Shown: one piece after another, positions 48,193 to 58,074 of the stretch
Layout: the number at the start of each line of letters is the position of its first letter
Numbering within the stretch: the stretch's first letter is position 1
Assembly: GCF_000499385.1 (NCBI RefSeq)
Contig: NW_013651807.1
Location: 1 to 64,000, forward strand
DNA length: 64,000 nucleotides
Direction: 5' to 3'
Source: Eimeria necatrix
Taxonomy: Eukaryota > Apicomplexa > Conoidasida > Eucoccidiorida > Eimeriidae
The notes under the pieces: model-generated
What the model was told of the DNA's origin: nothing
Seen by the model: the letters and a program-made list of their open reading frames with translations, nothing else
Database searches by the model: none
Translations under genes and position numbers: made by a program

Positions 48193-49666
48193 ATATATCT
48201 ACACTCATCCACGTTGCTGCAATTTGCTCCAGCACTATCGTAATGTCTGTACAAATGCTAAGGAGTTATCGAACAAAATAGAAGCATGAGGAACTTTGTG
48301 TACAGAGTACAGTGCTATACATAGAGCCTCCAAGGTGTGTTGAGGAGGAGTTTGAGTCCAACAAATTGTAAATTTTTGTGGCAGGCTGGTGACTCATCAG
48401 TGAGAAGCTTTACGCTTTGTATAGAAAGAAATACTGAGCAGACAGGCAGCTTGCTTTAAGCGTGGCTATCGAAAAGGGAACAACACAAGTTGATTTCTTA
48501 CGGCCATCACTAGCTTTCATACTAGAGATAGATGAATCCTATGGAGACTCTTCGACTGTGTATCTTAATACGGGTTCGCACTCTCTATTCCCTTGATGAA
48601 ACTTCTGCGGCTTTAGTTTTACGTAAATACGAAACAAAATACTGCGAACTTTAAAATAGTCATCTTCTACTATGCAAAGACGGAAAAAATAGGCATGGAG
48701 CTTGTGTGAGAAAATTTGACAGGCGTCCTTCTGGTACCTAGCTATGGCCGTCTAAACCACTGCAGGTTTCGCAGAACATGCACATAATCGGCAGAGTTGC
48801 GCTCTTCGGAAATGCTTGCAGTGTTAACATAATAAAAGAAGTACCTTAGGGCAATGCCGATCTTGCTGCCCCTAATCTGATAAAACCGTGACTGGTAACT
48901 ACACACACAGGCACAAGACGACAAGAAATTTTCCAACGAATCATTCTGTCAAAAATGTCATGTTTATCTTCGCAACTAATGCCTTTGTTCCATGCACTTC
49001 TACTATGTTTTGCGGTGACATGATGATGTGTCCGAAAAAGCGAATCAATGGAGAACGTTATATGTGTACGCTGAGCAGTTGCTTCTCTGTTGATGCCACC
49101 AATGCATGATTGCGTCCAAGGTGGCCTATGCAGATTACACAGTCATTGTTACAAGGAAAGAAGGCACGTGGGAGTTGTTAGTCTCTTCGTTGCATAGGCG
49201 CGAATGCCTTCACTGAACACCTCGCTTTCGGCCAGTGCTTACTTGTACCACACTGCCGACATAACTTGTCCCGGGGTCCTTGCCCGAAACAAAATGTACA
49301 CGCATGCTGCTTTTAAAGCAATATGCATGAAATGGAGGGCCCAGAAGCCCGAGGCTTCTGTCGTAGGGCCTTTCAGTTCGTGCTTAGCGCGATTTTAATT
49401 GCCCCAAACTATTGTGCTGGTTGTTACCTACAGTGCTTTGTCTAGCTAGCGCCCGTACTCAGCGCATACAGTGTTAAATTTCTAAGGTTATGTGGAAAAT
49501 GACGAAGCATTTCCTGTAGAAAAGGCTAAGCGATTACTCGGGTCTAATGACGGGCGGAAGGAGACCTGCGAATACAAAAGGCCTGCAGCGTCCTATCATA
49601 AAGCCACAGATTCCAGAGTACAAGACTCAATTAAACATTTCAATCACACAATCTAAACTTACCGGT
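48193..49666. other. Intergenic, nothing recognised
   Basis: Short frames only, with A/T-rich composition. It probably contains the 3' untranslated region of the glucanotransferase gene at its right edge, where a strong GTAAGT donor sits just after the stop codon (minus strand) and hints at a 3'-UTR intron. Confidence 0.4.
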
Positions 49667-51811
49667 TCACTGAGAGGCAGAATACCTATTCGATAGAGTT
49701 AGCATATTGCGGATAGGGTCTAGGCTTTCTGGGGCATAGAGAGGCTCCAAACTCTTTAGCTTCCAGCTCCAATTTTTTGGGCTATCGACGCCAGGAAGGT
49801 TGAATCTTGCGCGATCGTCAAGCCCCAGTATGTCCTGAACTGGGAGTATGACGAGGTGAGCAACACTGAGGAGAGCCAAGTGGGCTAATAGCCTGTGAAC
49901 TGCAAAATCTGAAGGCTCCTCTTTTAAGCCTACACGCAAAAGCATTGTTCATCCTTGAGTATGGACGAAAAGCGTAGCCAATTTACAGTGGAGCTTTGAA
50001 GCTTTCGTCGTCGTTGCTGTGCTTGCAGGGCTTCAAATGTTTTTCGTTGGTATCTTTGACCTCACCAAGGTAATTTAAGAGGTGCGTTTTTGCTTCATCG
50101 GACGCTTCTTTCCACCATGACTGAGAAGTTGCATTGTCATGTGTCCCAGTATAGACGACGCAATCCCGCGTGTGATTGTAGGGCAAATGCTCGCAACGCA
50201 GCCCTTTTTCGTTGTCCGCCCACGCAAATTGCATAACACGCATGCTGAATATGCTGTATTTGTCTCTAAGTGCCACAATTTCAGGAGTAATGAATCCTAA
50301 ATCTTCGGCTATGAGCAAAGGTGCTGGTTTAAGCGGATCGCCTCCTAGTTGCGTTCCAAAAGAGTGCCGCGTCCCGGAATTTTTTGTCTGTGGAGGAGAC
50401 TTTGCAAGTATATGTCTGTTAAGTACACTCAAAATTTTTTTTTTAATTGAAGGCTTCTTCGACCGTTTAGATAATGCTTCTGAGTAGGCAGTTGCAACAT
50501 TTACCCTGGGATTTTCCCATCCCAAGTTTTTGAAGATTGCATCGAACAATTTGGTTCCAGGCCCCGCTACCCACTCTCCATTTCTTGCGCTTTTGTGCTC
50601 CACTGCAAAGTCGTACGGTACTCGCCAGTAAGACTCGAATCCACGAAAGTGATCAAGGCGACAAGCATCAAATTTTTCAAAGCTTCTAGCCACACGACGC
50701 GTCCACCAGCTGAAATTTGTGCGAGCGTGAGCATCCCATGCGTAAACAGGATGCCCCCAAAGTTGCCCTTCGGAGCTAAAATAATCGGGTGGAACGCCTG
50801 CATGCCCATCACTTTACATGCAGCAAAAGCTAATAAGAACTGTTGCGGCCGTGCATCCGCGAAATTAAGTCTGCTTGAAAATGCCGCGCCATCTGCCTGC
50901 AGCGTCTTAATTTCCTTACCCGAAACGTAGAGTGGCTTGTTGGTGCTACTATCCATCTGGAACATTTCAGAGTTGCTCCAAGCGTCACTTGAGTGCATGT
51001 TAACATAGAACGCTATATCGCCTAGAATTTTAATTCCCTTTGAATTGGCCCGGCGACGCAGCTGGCTCCACTGTTTGGAAAGTATGAATTGCACAAAGCG
51101 GTGAAACTGTGGTAGTAACAGCTCAGGTGGGCCACCACCCGACCTATTAGACAGGCTCTGGTCCTCCGTGGGCGATTCAAGCCCCTGCATCAAGGATTCG
51201 TTTTTAACGAGGCTCTTAAATGACCGGTACTCCTCTGGCCAGTCAAGCCATGAGGATGCATCAGGATGTCTTGCTTGTATTGCCTCGAACAGCACATACC
51301 CGTCGAGCCAGAATTTATTACTCTTGCAAAAATCTTCATATTCTTCGGTGGGAACTGCTTCTGTAAACGTCTTGTACGCAAGCGCAAGCAGTTCATCTTT
51401 GTAGCCCTTTGCTACATGGTAATCTACGAATGCTTCGCAGTCCACATCCTCCTGCAAGTGGGAGACTGTGTTAAGGGTTCTCCTCTCCTGCTGTTTTGCC
51501 TGCCACTTCGCTACTAGCTTAGCTACATCTTCCTGCGTCACGAGCTTTGAGGATACTAAACCAGCAGGACAAACCAGTAGTGGGTTTAGAGCAAATGAGC
51601 TGGTGCTTAAATATGGGCATCCAGGCTGGGACTGAGAATAAGTGCAAGGCCCAACAGGAAGCACCTGCCAATAAGAGAAACCTGCCGCTCTAAGATAATC
51701 TAGGAAAGGCTCGGCACTCTCCCCAAAGTCCCCTACAATCCCGCACTTGCTAGGCAGCGACGTTGGATGTAATAGAACGCCCGCTTCGCGGCCTTCATAC
51801 ATAAAATCCAT
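49667..51811 (-). CDS. 4-alpha-glucanotransferase (D-enzyme/amylomaltase, GH77)
   Basis: Three exons (51811-50920, 50797-50066, 49929-49667) close in phase to 628 residues. All hallmarks of GH77 are present: GVLLHPTSLPS and the FLDYLRAAGFSYWQVLPVGP motif at the N-terminus, GVPPDYFSSEGQLWGHPVY across the first junction, the nucleophile in LDHFRGF (Asp346), the acid/base in IAEDLG (Glu462), and the third carboxylate in TGTHDN (Asp518). The C-terminal ILPVQDILGLDDRARFNLPG is also typical. The enzyme transfers alpha-1,4-glucan segments between glucans and belongs to amylopectin metabolism, which coccidia inherited with a plant/red-algal-like pathway. There is no evident signal or transit peptide, so cytosolic. 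A roughly 50-residue basic, Ser-rich insertion lies between the conserved blocks at ~400-455, and it is absent from the bacterial enzymes as I recall them. Confidence 0.96.
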
Positions 51812-51950
51812 CTTGTCTGTACAAAATTTCTTGTAAGTTAACGCATGCGTACTACCATATGTCTCCTGTTAAAGGAAGCAGCCTGAGGTCACCTCTGACA
51901 GCCGCCTCCAGGCGTGCTCCTCGCCCTGTTTTCAGTCTCAGAAGGCTCTT

Positions 51951-52190
51951 TTAAAAATGTTTACGGCTTGCAGAAAAATGATTTGGTGCTAAGTATCGGG
52001 GCACTTCTGGTTTTGTAAACAGCCCCAGCTGGTGCTCGTAGAAAGTACAGGCCTGTACTGCATGCAGTGAGCGAATATACCATGGTTCTTCCCCTTGCCT
52101 CTTCTGATCAAATCTTGGTCGACCATCTTCGTATTGTCTAGTTTTTGTAAAAGTCTGCATGCTAAATATGCGTACAAGCTTTACAAACAT
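51951..52190 (-). CDS. Small basic protein, possibly mitochondrial
   Basis: An uninterrupted 79-codon frame with a true ATG. The first ~18 residues (MFVKLVRIFSMQTFTKTR) are basic, hydroxylated and free of acids, like a mitochondrial presequence. The rest is well mixed and rich in aromatic residues and Pro, ending PEVPRYLAPNHFSASRKHF. This composition resembles small supernumerary subunits of apicomplexan respiratory complexes or ATP synthase, but I cannot name one. It lies 140 bases upstream of the glucanotransferase start on the same strand. It could instead be the last exon of a gene further right. Confidence 0.4.
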   Translation of the reverse strand: MFVKLVRIFSMQTFTKTRQYEDGRPRFDQKRQGEEPWYIRSLHAVQACTFYEHQLGLFTKPEVPRYLAPNHFSASRKHF

Positions 52191-52665
52191 TCCATTCCAT
52201 CAAAGATAGTATTTCACTGGTATATACTGCTCCCTTAAGTTCAGTCGTATGCCAGGAGCCTTTGTCGCCCACGAAAGTGGCATAATGCGAGATGCTTCTT
52301 GCTGGATCTAGTTCAGCCGTATCAGAAAATTAATCTGTTTAGTTTTAATGTTTAATTTTTTGAAGCACTTCTGTAGGAGCAAGCGCGGCAGACAAATGCT
52401 GTGTTCTGCTACAAATGTACCATGAATTGAATCCGCTGCAGACCTTAACGCTCAGCTGGCATTAGATAATACTGTACTTTGTTCTTGAGAAAAGCTAATA
52501 GCACTTATACAGTGGAGTTTGCCTTCCTTCCATACGTGCCTCTGTGCAGGTGCGGCTCACACATCGTGACAGATTTCAAGCTGTCTTGCTGGAGGACTGC
52601 GTTCTAGTGAGATACTGTGACCTTTCATTGCGCGGAGTCGTTGGAGTTTAGACAACCACCGCAAT

Positions 52666-53118
52666 TTAACCTTTCAAAGAGCCAGCGCATATGTAATATG
52701 CAGCTATCTGAAGCTCGCACAATTTCCAACTTGCTTGGCGCATGGAGAGACAAAGCCTTTTGCTGCCTATTCCTCTAATTTCAACAATCAATGTGGCATC
52801 TCTCCTAGATGCCAGGAAAAAAAGTTCGCCGGTATGCAGCATCAGGTATAAAAAGTACAAATGAATAGCCATGGATCTTCACTAAAATTTTGTTACGTTC
52901 ATTACCTCTAAGTCTATGCGGCAGCTGGCTTCAGTTGACTCCTTGAATTCAGGGCAACTTGATGAGTTTGAACTTGGAATTGGATGCAGTGTCGAATGTG
53001 AACTATTGAGGTAATCCGCAATTTTCTCCATAGTTTTTTCAATTTTCGAATAGGTCACAAGCGCTGTCCCTCGAGTTCCTAAAACGTGTCTGATGTCAAG
53101 CGTATTACTGCAGATATG
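52666..53118 (-). CDS. Candidate exons of an unidentified minus-strand gene
   Basis: Reading leftwards, an exon begins after a CTGCAG acceptor near 53113 and ends at a GTAATG donor near 52905. It encodes a helical then Ser-rich segment (NTLDIRHVLGTRGTALVTYS; then EKTMEKIADYLNSS). A second stretch ending in a stop at 52666 (ATLIVEIRGIGSKRLCLS) could follow in phase 0. Further upstream, the frame near 53540-53642 (RATLALKAAKSKKRPLHL) might be an earlier exon. No start is secure and no family is recognised. Confidence 0.25.
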
Positions 53119-54561
53119 GATGCCTTTCCACAAACAACTGATTCACTACATCCTAGCCTCATTTCTTAAGTCCACCCTGGATTAAAATTTTGAGTGGATA
53201 AACTCTAAAAGAGATACAGTCTGACATCTTAATGCTACAGTGTCTCTTTTATGGGGAGCGCTTTTTGTCATTTAGCTGCGAGAGGAGCTAGAGGAAAAGC
53301 TAATTATCAAACTTTTCAAGTGACTTTTGAGTGAGAAGGAATATAGAATTAAACTGCCGCATTCAATCTGTACGGCAAGCAGGGTCAGCCAGAGGCCGTC
53401 ATGCGGTCCGAACAGAAAGTACACTGCTGGAACAGATGGAAAGCTGAAATTTCGTGCACGAGTGGCAAGCTGTCCGCACGTATTTCTAAGGACCGAAGCG
53501 GGGTCAGGGGGAGTGGCAACACGCATAGGCGTGCGCCATTCACACCTCCATCCACACGAGGTGATGGCGCCAGTAGGTGCAGGGGTCTCTTCTTAGACTT
53601 AGCTGCCTTCAGAGCCAACGTAGCTCTGTGCGCCTTCAACACAGGGGTCCAGCACTTCCTTTAATACACGCAGCTCCAAACAGCATAGGATACCAACTGT
53701 TACACGTAGACTAAGAGCCACTCGCATAGAGTGGCCATCTTATTTGCGCATGAAGTTATCTTCCATAGCAAGCCATTCAAGTTGACTTCCGTTGCCCCTT
53801 CTTGTGTAGCGTAAAATATAAGACAACGGTGGCCCCTAATTTCAGCACTTGTTTTGAGACCAGCACTAAGGTGTATTGCAAGTTGCCCTGTTCGACAAAG
53901 CCATTCGTGAGCATGGAGGGCCCAGCGTGCTTTTCATGCAAGGCAGCAAGATGAAGCTTTTCAAAGCTACATAGAGACCGCTGTGTGACGACGTCTCCTG
54001 CTTCAAGAAGCAGAGGTGCTGCTCCATGTCGCCCACTACGCGAGAATACGCTTCGTTCTCTTCTCCTTAGCTAACTATTTTACATATATGTGCTTGTGTT
54101 TGCTTTTAAAAGCATTGCTGCACTTCGCTTTAAGAATTTTTGTCCTAAGGGGAAGTGTTTGCCTCCGCGCTGCACATAAGTGCCTTTGCCGTTGCCCAGT
54201 ATCGACAAGGTAGCTTTAAGGCATGAACAGTTTGGCGACGGTGTGAGGCGCAGGAGAGCTGTGCTACTCTCGAGACAACGCAAGGACTGCCAGCCATTAA
54301 TTATGTTCCTTTTGCGCTCACTTACGCTGATAGGACTTTTCTGCAGTGTTGTACCAATTTTTAAAATGCTAAGCTTCATAGAAGGAAACGAGCAACGGTC
54401 TAGCAGCAGCGGTCTGCTACTTGCCATTGCCAGTTCCGTAGCCCCGTGGGAGGGCAAATTGCCAAGGGGCAATACTTGAAACTGCACTATCAAAAAAATG
54501 ATCGAGAGAGATCATTGTTAAGTAGCGCTTTTAAGGAAATAGGGAGCAGCACTCTTTGATG
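53119..54561. other. Largely non-coding or unresolved
   Basis: Apart from the possible exon near 53.6 kb noted with the preceding locus, the frames are short or lack real start codons. The last part should be the 3' flank of the OFD1-like gene. Confidence 0.35.
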
Positions 54562-57500
54562 TTAACGAACTGGATGGTAGCTGGCTGCTTGCTCGTTGGC
54601 ATTTGGATCCGTAGGCGATACGCATGCTAGCCAATCGTTCTCTGAGGGGGAAGACGAAACTGCACTGTCCCTCGAAAACAGCCGCTCTTTGGACAGTGCC
54701 TTCCAACTTCCTCTAAAGTCAACGTTAGTGCTACTAGGAGCAGGGATTCCCTCGATTGTAGCAGCTACATGACAGGAGAGAGAAGGAAAGTTGGAAAGGC
54801 CTTTGGGGGATTCGGGAAGCGAGGATTCAATTGATGCTTCTGCCCAGGGGCTCTGTACGCGCTCAACCGTAGAAACTTCATTTCGTTGCTCTACAACTGA
54901 TGCAGAAGGACGCACTGGGGTGTCATGAAGCTCTGGCTCTGTAGGCGTTGGAGGGCAGGAAGGCGCTGACGCCTCTTTTCCAGATTCTCTGTCTTCAAGA
55001 CAACGTACAGGAACGCTTTCAATCTGTTCACCGAGCTTTATCCGCGTTGAGAAGTCGGCATCTCTCAATTCTGTTGCTAGCTCAGCCATACCCGACAGGG
55101 AATCTCTTCTGGCATCTCCCGTGGAAAGCGGGAGTGCTTGGCCCTCCTCTATAGGCGGCTTGTTTGTCACTGTAGTTGGCTGTTCGTTTTTAAGACTAAC
55201 CTCACCAGAGGCCTTGTCTGGAAGGGAGCATCGAATTTGGAAGTCTTGTTGGCTTGCCCCACTTTTGGATAGAAGTTCCTCACAGTTACCACTGCTCGTC
55301 AGTTGCGCAAGAGGCTCCCTCGGTAAATTATCTTGGCACATGCTGGAAGGACTTACGTTTTCTTCTCCACTGAGTAGAGCACCGATGTCAGAAGGGCTAT
55401 TTCGGTGGGTGTCGCACCAAGGAATACAAAGAGGTGGCCCGCACGCAGTTATACCTCGGTTTTTCTCACTGATTGCACTGCTTTTCGCATCGTCATTCTC
55501 CCCAGACTGTTTAATATCTTTTTGTAACAGCCCTTCCGAAATGCCTTGTGGGGTTGATTTTTGATCAGAAGCGTCCCACGTTACTTCACGTTGAGTTGGA
55601 ACTTTATTAGTGACGTCCGAAAAGCAAGCTGGTGCGGGAGGGCGGAATTTGGAGACTTCCTGTATTGACGGCACTTCTGCTCGGCACTTTTTGTCATTAA
55701 CCGCTGCGGAAGATAAATAACCGTGCATTTCCTGTTTTGAAGGATTATTTTCTCGCAGAAATTGCTCATCTTTGGTGGGATCGTTGGTAGTTGGAGAAGC
55801 GTTCTTCGCAAGAATTTCGTTTCCCGCATCAGCCCGTGAGCAACCAACGGGCTGTACAGCCGCATCACACAACTGCTGACAAGATGATGAGAATGAAGCA
55901 GCACAGCGCATCCCTTCGGTTGACCGACTAGTTATTCCATACGTTCCAGAATTGATTTCTGGCCGAATTAACTGGCGCCGGAAACACGGGTGACACGAAT
56001 GAGACTCCGAGGCATGAACAGTGCAGTTCTGTAGCGTGGCAGGCGACGGCATCGCCACGTCCATTGCTGCCCTACACATATGAGACAACATAACTGGACC
56101 CTCAATATCGTACGACATGGGCTTCAGCGTTCGTCTATGGATGTTATCCGTCGTTGGCTCGCTGACCACTCCAGCGGAATCATTCCAACAAGAGACACCG
56201 TTCGCGAGGACGCAGACTTCTGCAGGTGCTGTGTTATCATCAGTCGGCTTTATGGGACCATTTACGTCATTTTCCTTGAAGCGCAAACCAGTCGATCTCT
56301 GGCCCGCGCTGCTTGTCGCTGACCCTACAGCAAGGTCAAAGGAGTTAAGCGAAAGAGATATCGAAGACGCCAATTTTTTTTGCTGAACGCAGGCAGCTCG
56401 TGCTACTTCGTATCGTTTCTGCAGCTTTTTCAGTCGCTTCTGCGCTTCCGCGCTTTCGCGTCGTGCAGACTCGAGTTCCACAACTAGCAGCTTGAATTCT
56501 GCATCCTTGTTTCTTATCTGGTCATTGCTGCGCTGTAGCTCATCTACGAGACGCGCCACTTGAATGCCATACTCCTGTTTTAGCTGTACTGGCCCTTGGC
56601 TCTGACATTTCCCACCCAAATGTGGAACCAGTGAAAAACTCATCAGTTGAGCATTTGAGGAAGCGCCCACTGCTTCACTTTTTCTTGGGTCGACAACTAG
56701 TTCACTTTTCATGTCCGTCACACACTCAACCTTCTGTCTGTGGAGCTCGGCTTCTAGCGCTTCTAGCTTTTTTTTTGTGTCCAAAAGCTGAGAACGAAAA
56801 TCTGCGTTTTCCTGGGTAAGTAGCTTGCACACTTCACTTTGCTCTGTGGCAAAATCATCCATCTGCTTGCGAGCCGTTTCCCTTGCCAGTTGCATTTCCC
56901 TGTCTGCCAAACGGCGTTCTCTTTCTAATAAACATTTCTCACGCTCAGCAATCTTTACCTCCTCTTCTTTCTGTCGCAAACTCTGAATTTCTAGCCTGTG
57001 CTTCATCGCATCGACTGTGGCCTGGACCTCGAACATAGACATTCCTTCATGTGCTTTTTGCGCACCCGCAGCCTGTTCTATTGCCTTTTGAAGCTGCCGA
57101 ATCCGGCTTTTGTGTTCACTTTCTAAAGAGGCAAGTCGTTGATCTATCATCTGCCGGGTGTTTGCTCTTGCACCAAATAACCGTTGCGATGATTCACAGA
57201 GCTCCAGTCCTCTCAAGTGAGCTTCCATAAGCAGCGCTTGGTTGCTTGCCATTTCGTTCCACTTATTACACTCAGTAGAACCTTTTCCCGCACAGCAGGA
57301 CTTTGGGGACTCGGGTTGTTTGGAACATTGTGATTCGCGCGCCTGCACATCAAAGCATTTCGGGGGGCAAGGCTTTCCCTTGGCTCGCGTTGTTCTCTCC
57401 CTGTGAACACGCACTTGCTCGCTTTGTACCTTGCTGCAAGAAAAACCCTTTTCGATACTTGAGTGGCCTAGGTGTTCGCCTTCGCCTTCATTCGTTGGAA

Positions 57501-58074
57501 TATTCCCATTTTCACACACTGAATCGGAGTTTCGTTTCAACCCATTATTCTGGCAGGTAGGAAGACTACTGGCGGCAGCTATTAAACGATCAAGCAAATT
57601 CCATTGAAGCTCGGAAGGCACACTGGGAGAAGCTGAATTGCTGAGGAGGGCCTTCGGCAAACGCAGAACTGCTTGGCACTCCTCCTGCGACAGGATGTCA
57701 GTATTACGTAAAGAAGCTTCGGGACAAAGTAGACCCGCTGTATGAACAAGTCCGTGAGCTTTTAGCCAGAGCAGAACAAGTGACAGTGTTGCTTTGAAGG
57801 CAAGGCTATTTCTAGGTGTTTGTTGGTAATCCGCAGGCAGTTTCAAATTTTCGTCCTCAAAGAGTGATTCCCTGTCGACTGTGCAGTTTAAAAGCCTTCC
57901 TGAAATAAAGTAGCGCACCTGACATTCTAATTGTTGCTTAAGGTGTGATTGAGACAAAAAAGAGAGCATTCTACCAGTAGCCTCAGATCCAGAAGGCACT
58001 GGTGAGACGCCCTGCTTGCTGCTCCCTGCTGGAGCAGCAGTTGCTGCAGATCGGTCCATCAGTTGCCCTTTCAT
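54562..58074 (-). CDS. OFD1/FOP-like LisH and coiled-coil protein (centriole/basal body)
   Basis: One uninterrupted frame of 1170 residues starting at MKGQLMDRSAAT; Met6 is an alternative start. Residues ~37-60 (LSFLSQSHLKQQLECQVRYF) and a LisH-type helix pair at ~88-122 (SLVLLWLKAHGLVHTAG, then LLCPEASL) match the N-terminal plan of the OFD1/FOP group, in which a short helix is followed by LisH and a Pro-Glu-Ser/Ala-Gly/Ser loop. A coiled coil then runs from about residue 270 to 560, Arg/Glu-rich (EREKCLLERERRLADREMQL). The last ~600 residues are low-complexity, Ser/Pro-rich and probably disordered. OFD1 caps distal centrioles and is needed for axoneme formation, so a basal-body role in microgametes is expected. 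Another LisH/coiled-coil centriolar protein is possible. An unspliced 3.5-kb frame contrasts with the many small exons of its neighbours. Confidence 0.55.
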   Translation of the reverse strand: MKGQLMDRSAATAAPAGSSKQGVSPVPSGSEATGRMLSFLSQSHLKQQLECQVRYFISGRLLNCTVDRESLFEDENLKLPADYQQTPRNSLAFKATLSLVLLWLKAHGLVHTAGLLCPEASLRNTDILSQEECQAVLRLPKALLSNSASPSVPSELQWNLLDRLIAAASSLPTCQNNGLKRNSDSVCENGNIPTNEGEGEHLGHSSIEKGFSCSKVQSEQVRVHRERTTRAKGKPCPPKCFDVQARESQCSKQPESPKSCCAGKGSTECNKWNEMASNQALLMEAHLRGLELCESSQRLFGARANTRQMIDQRLASLESEHKSRIRQLQKAIEQAAGAQKAHEGMSMFEVQATVDAMKHRLEIQSLRQKEEEVKIAEREKCLLERERRLADREMQLARETARKQMDDFATEQSEVCKLLTQENADFRSQLLDTKKKLEALEAELHRQKVECVTDMKSELVVDPRKSEAVGASSNAQLMSFSLVPHLGGKCQSQGPVQLKQEYGIQVARLVDELQRSNDQIRNKDAEFKLLVVELESARRESAEAQKRLKKLQKRYEVARAACVQQKKLASSISLSLNSFDLAVGSATSSAGQRSTGLRFKENDVNGPIKPTDDNTAPAEVCVLANGVSCWNDSAGVVSEPTTDNIHRRTLKPMSYDIEGPVMLSHMCRAAMDVAMPSPATLQNCTVHASESHSCHPCFRRQLIRPEINSGTYGITSRSTEGMRCAASFSSSCQQLCDAAVQPVGCSRADAGNEILAKNASPTTNDPTKDEQFLRENNPSKQEMHGYLSSAAVNDKKCRAEVPSIQEVSKFRPPAPACFSDVTNKVPTQREVTWDASDQKSTPQGISEGLLQKDIKQSGENDDAKSSAISEKNRGITACGPPLCIPWCDTHRNSPSDIGALLSGEENVSPSSMCQDNLPREPLAQLTSSGNCEELLSKSGASQQDFQIRCSLPDKASGEVSLKNEQPTTVTNKPPIEEGQALPLSTGDARRDSLSGMAELATELRDADFSTRIKLGEQIESVPVRCLEDRESGKEASAPSCPPTPTEPELHDTPVRPSASVVEQRNEVSTVERVQSPWAEASIESSLPESPKGLSNFPSLSCHVAATIEGIPAPSSTNVDFRGSWKALSKERLFSRDSAVSSSPSENDWLACVSPTDPNANEQAASYHPVR

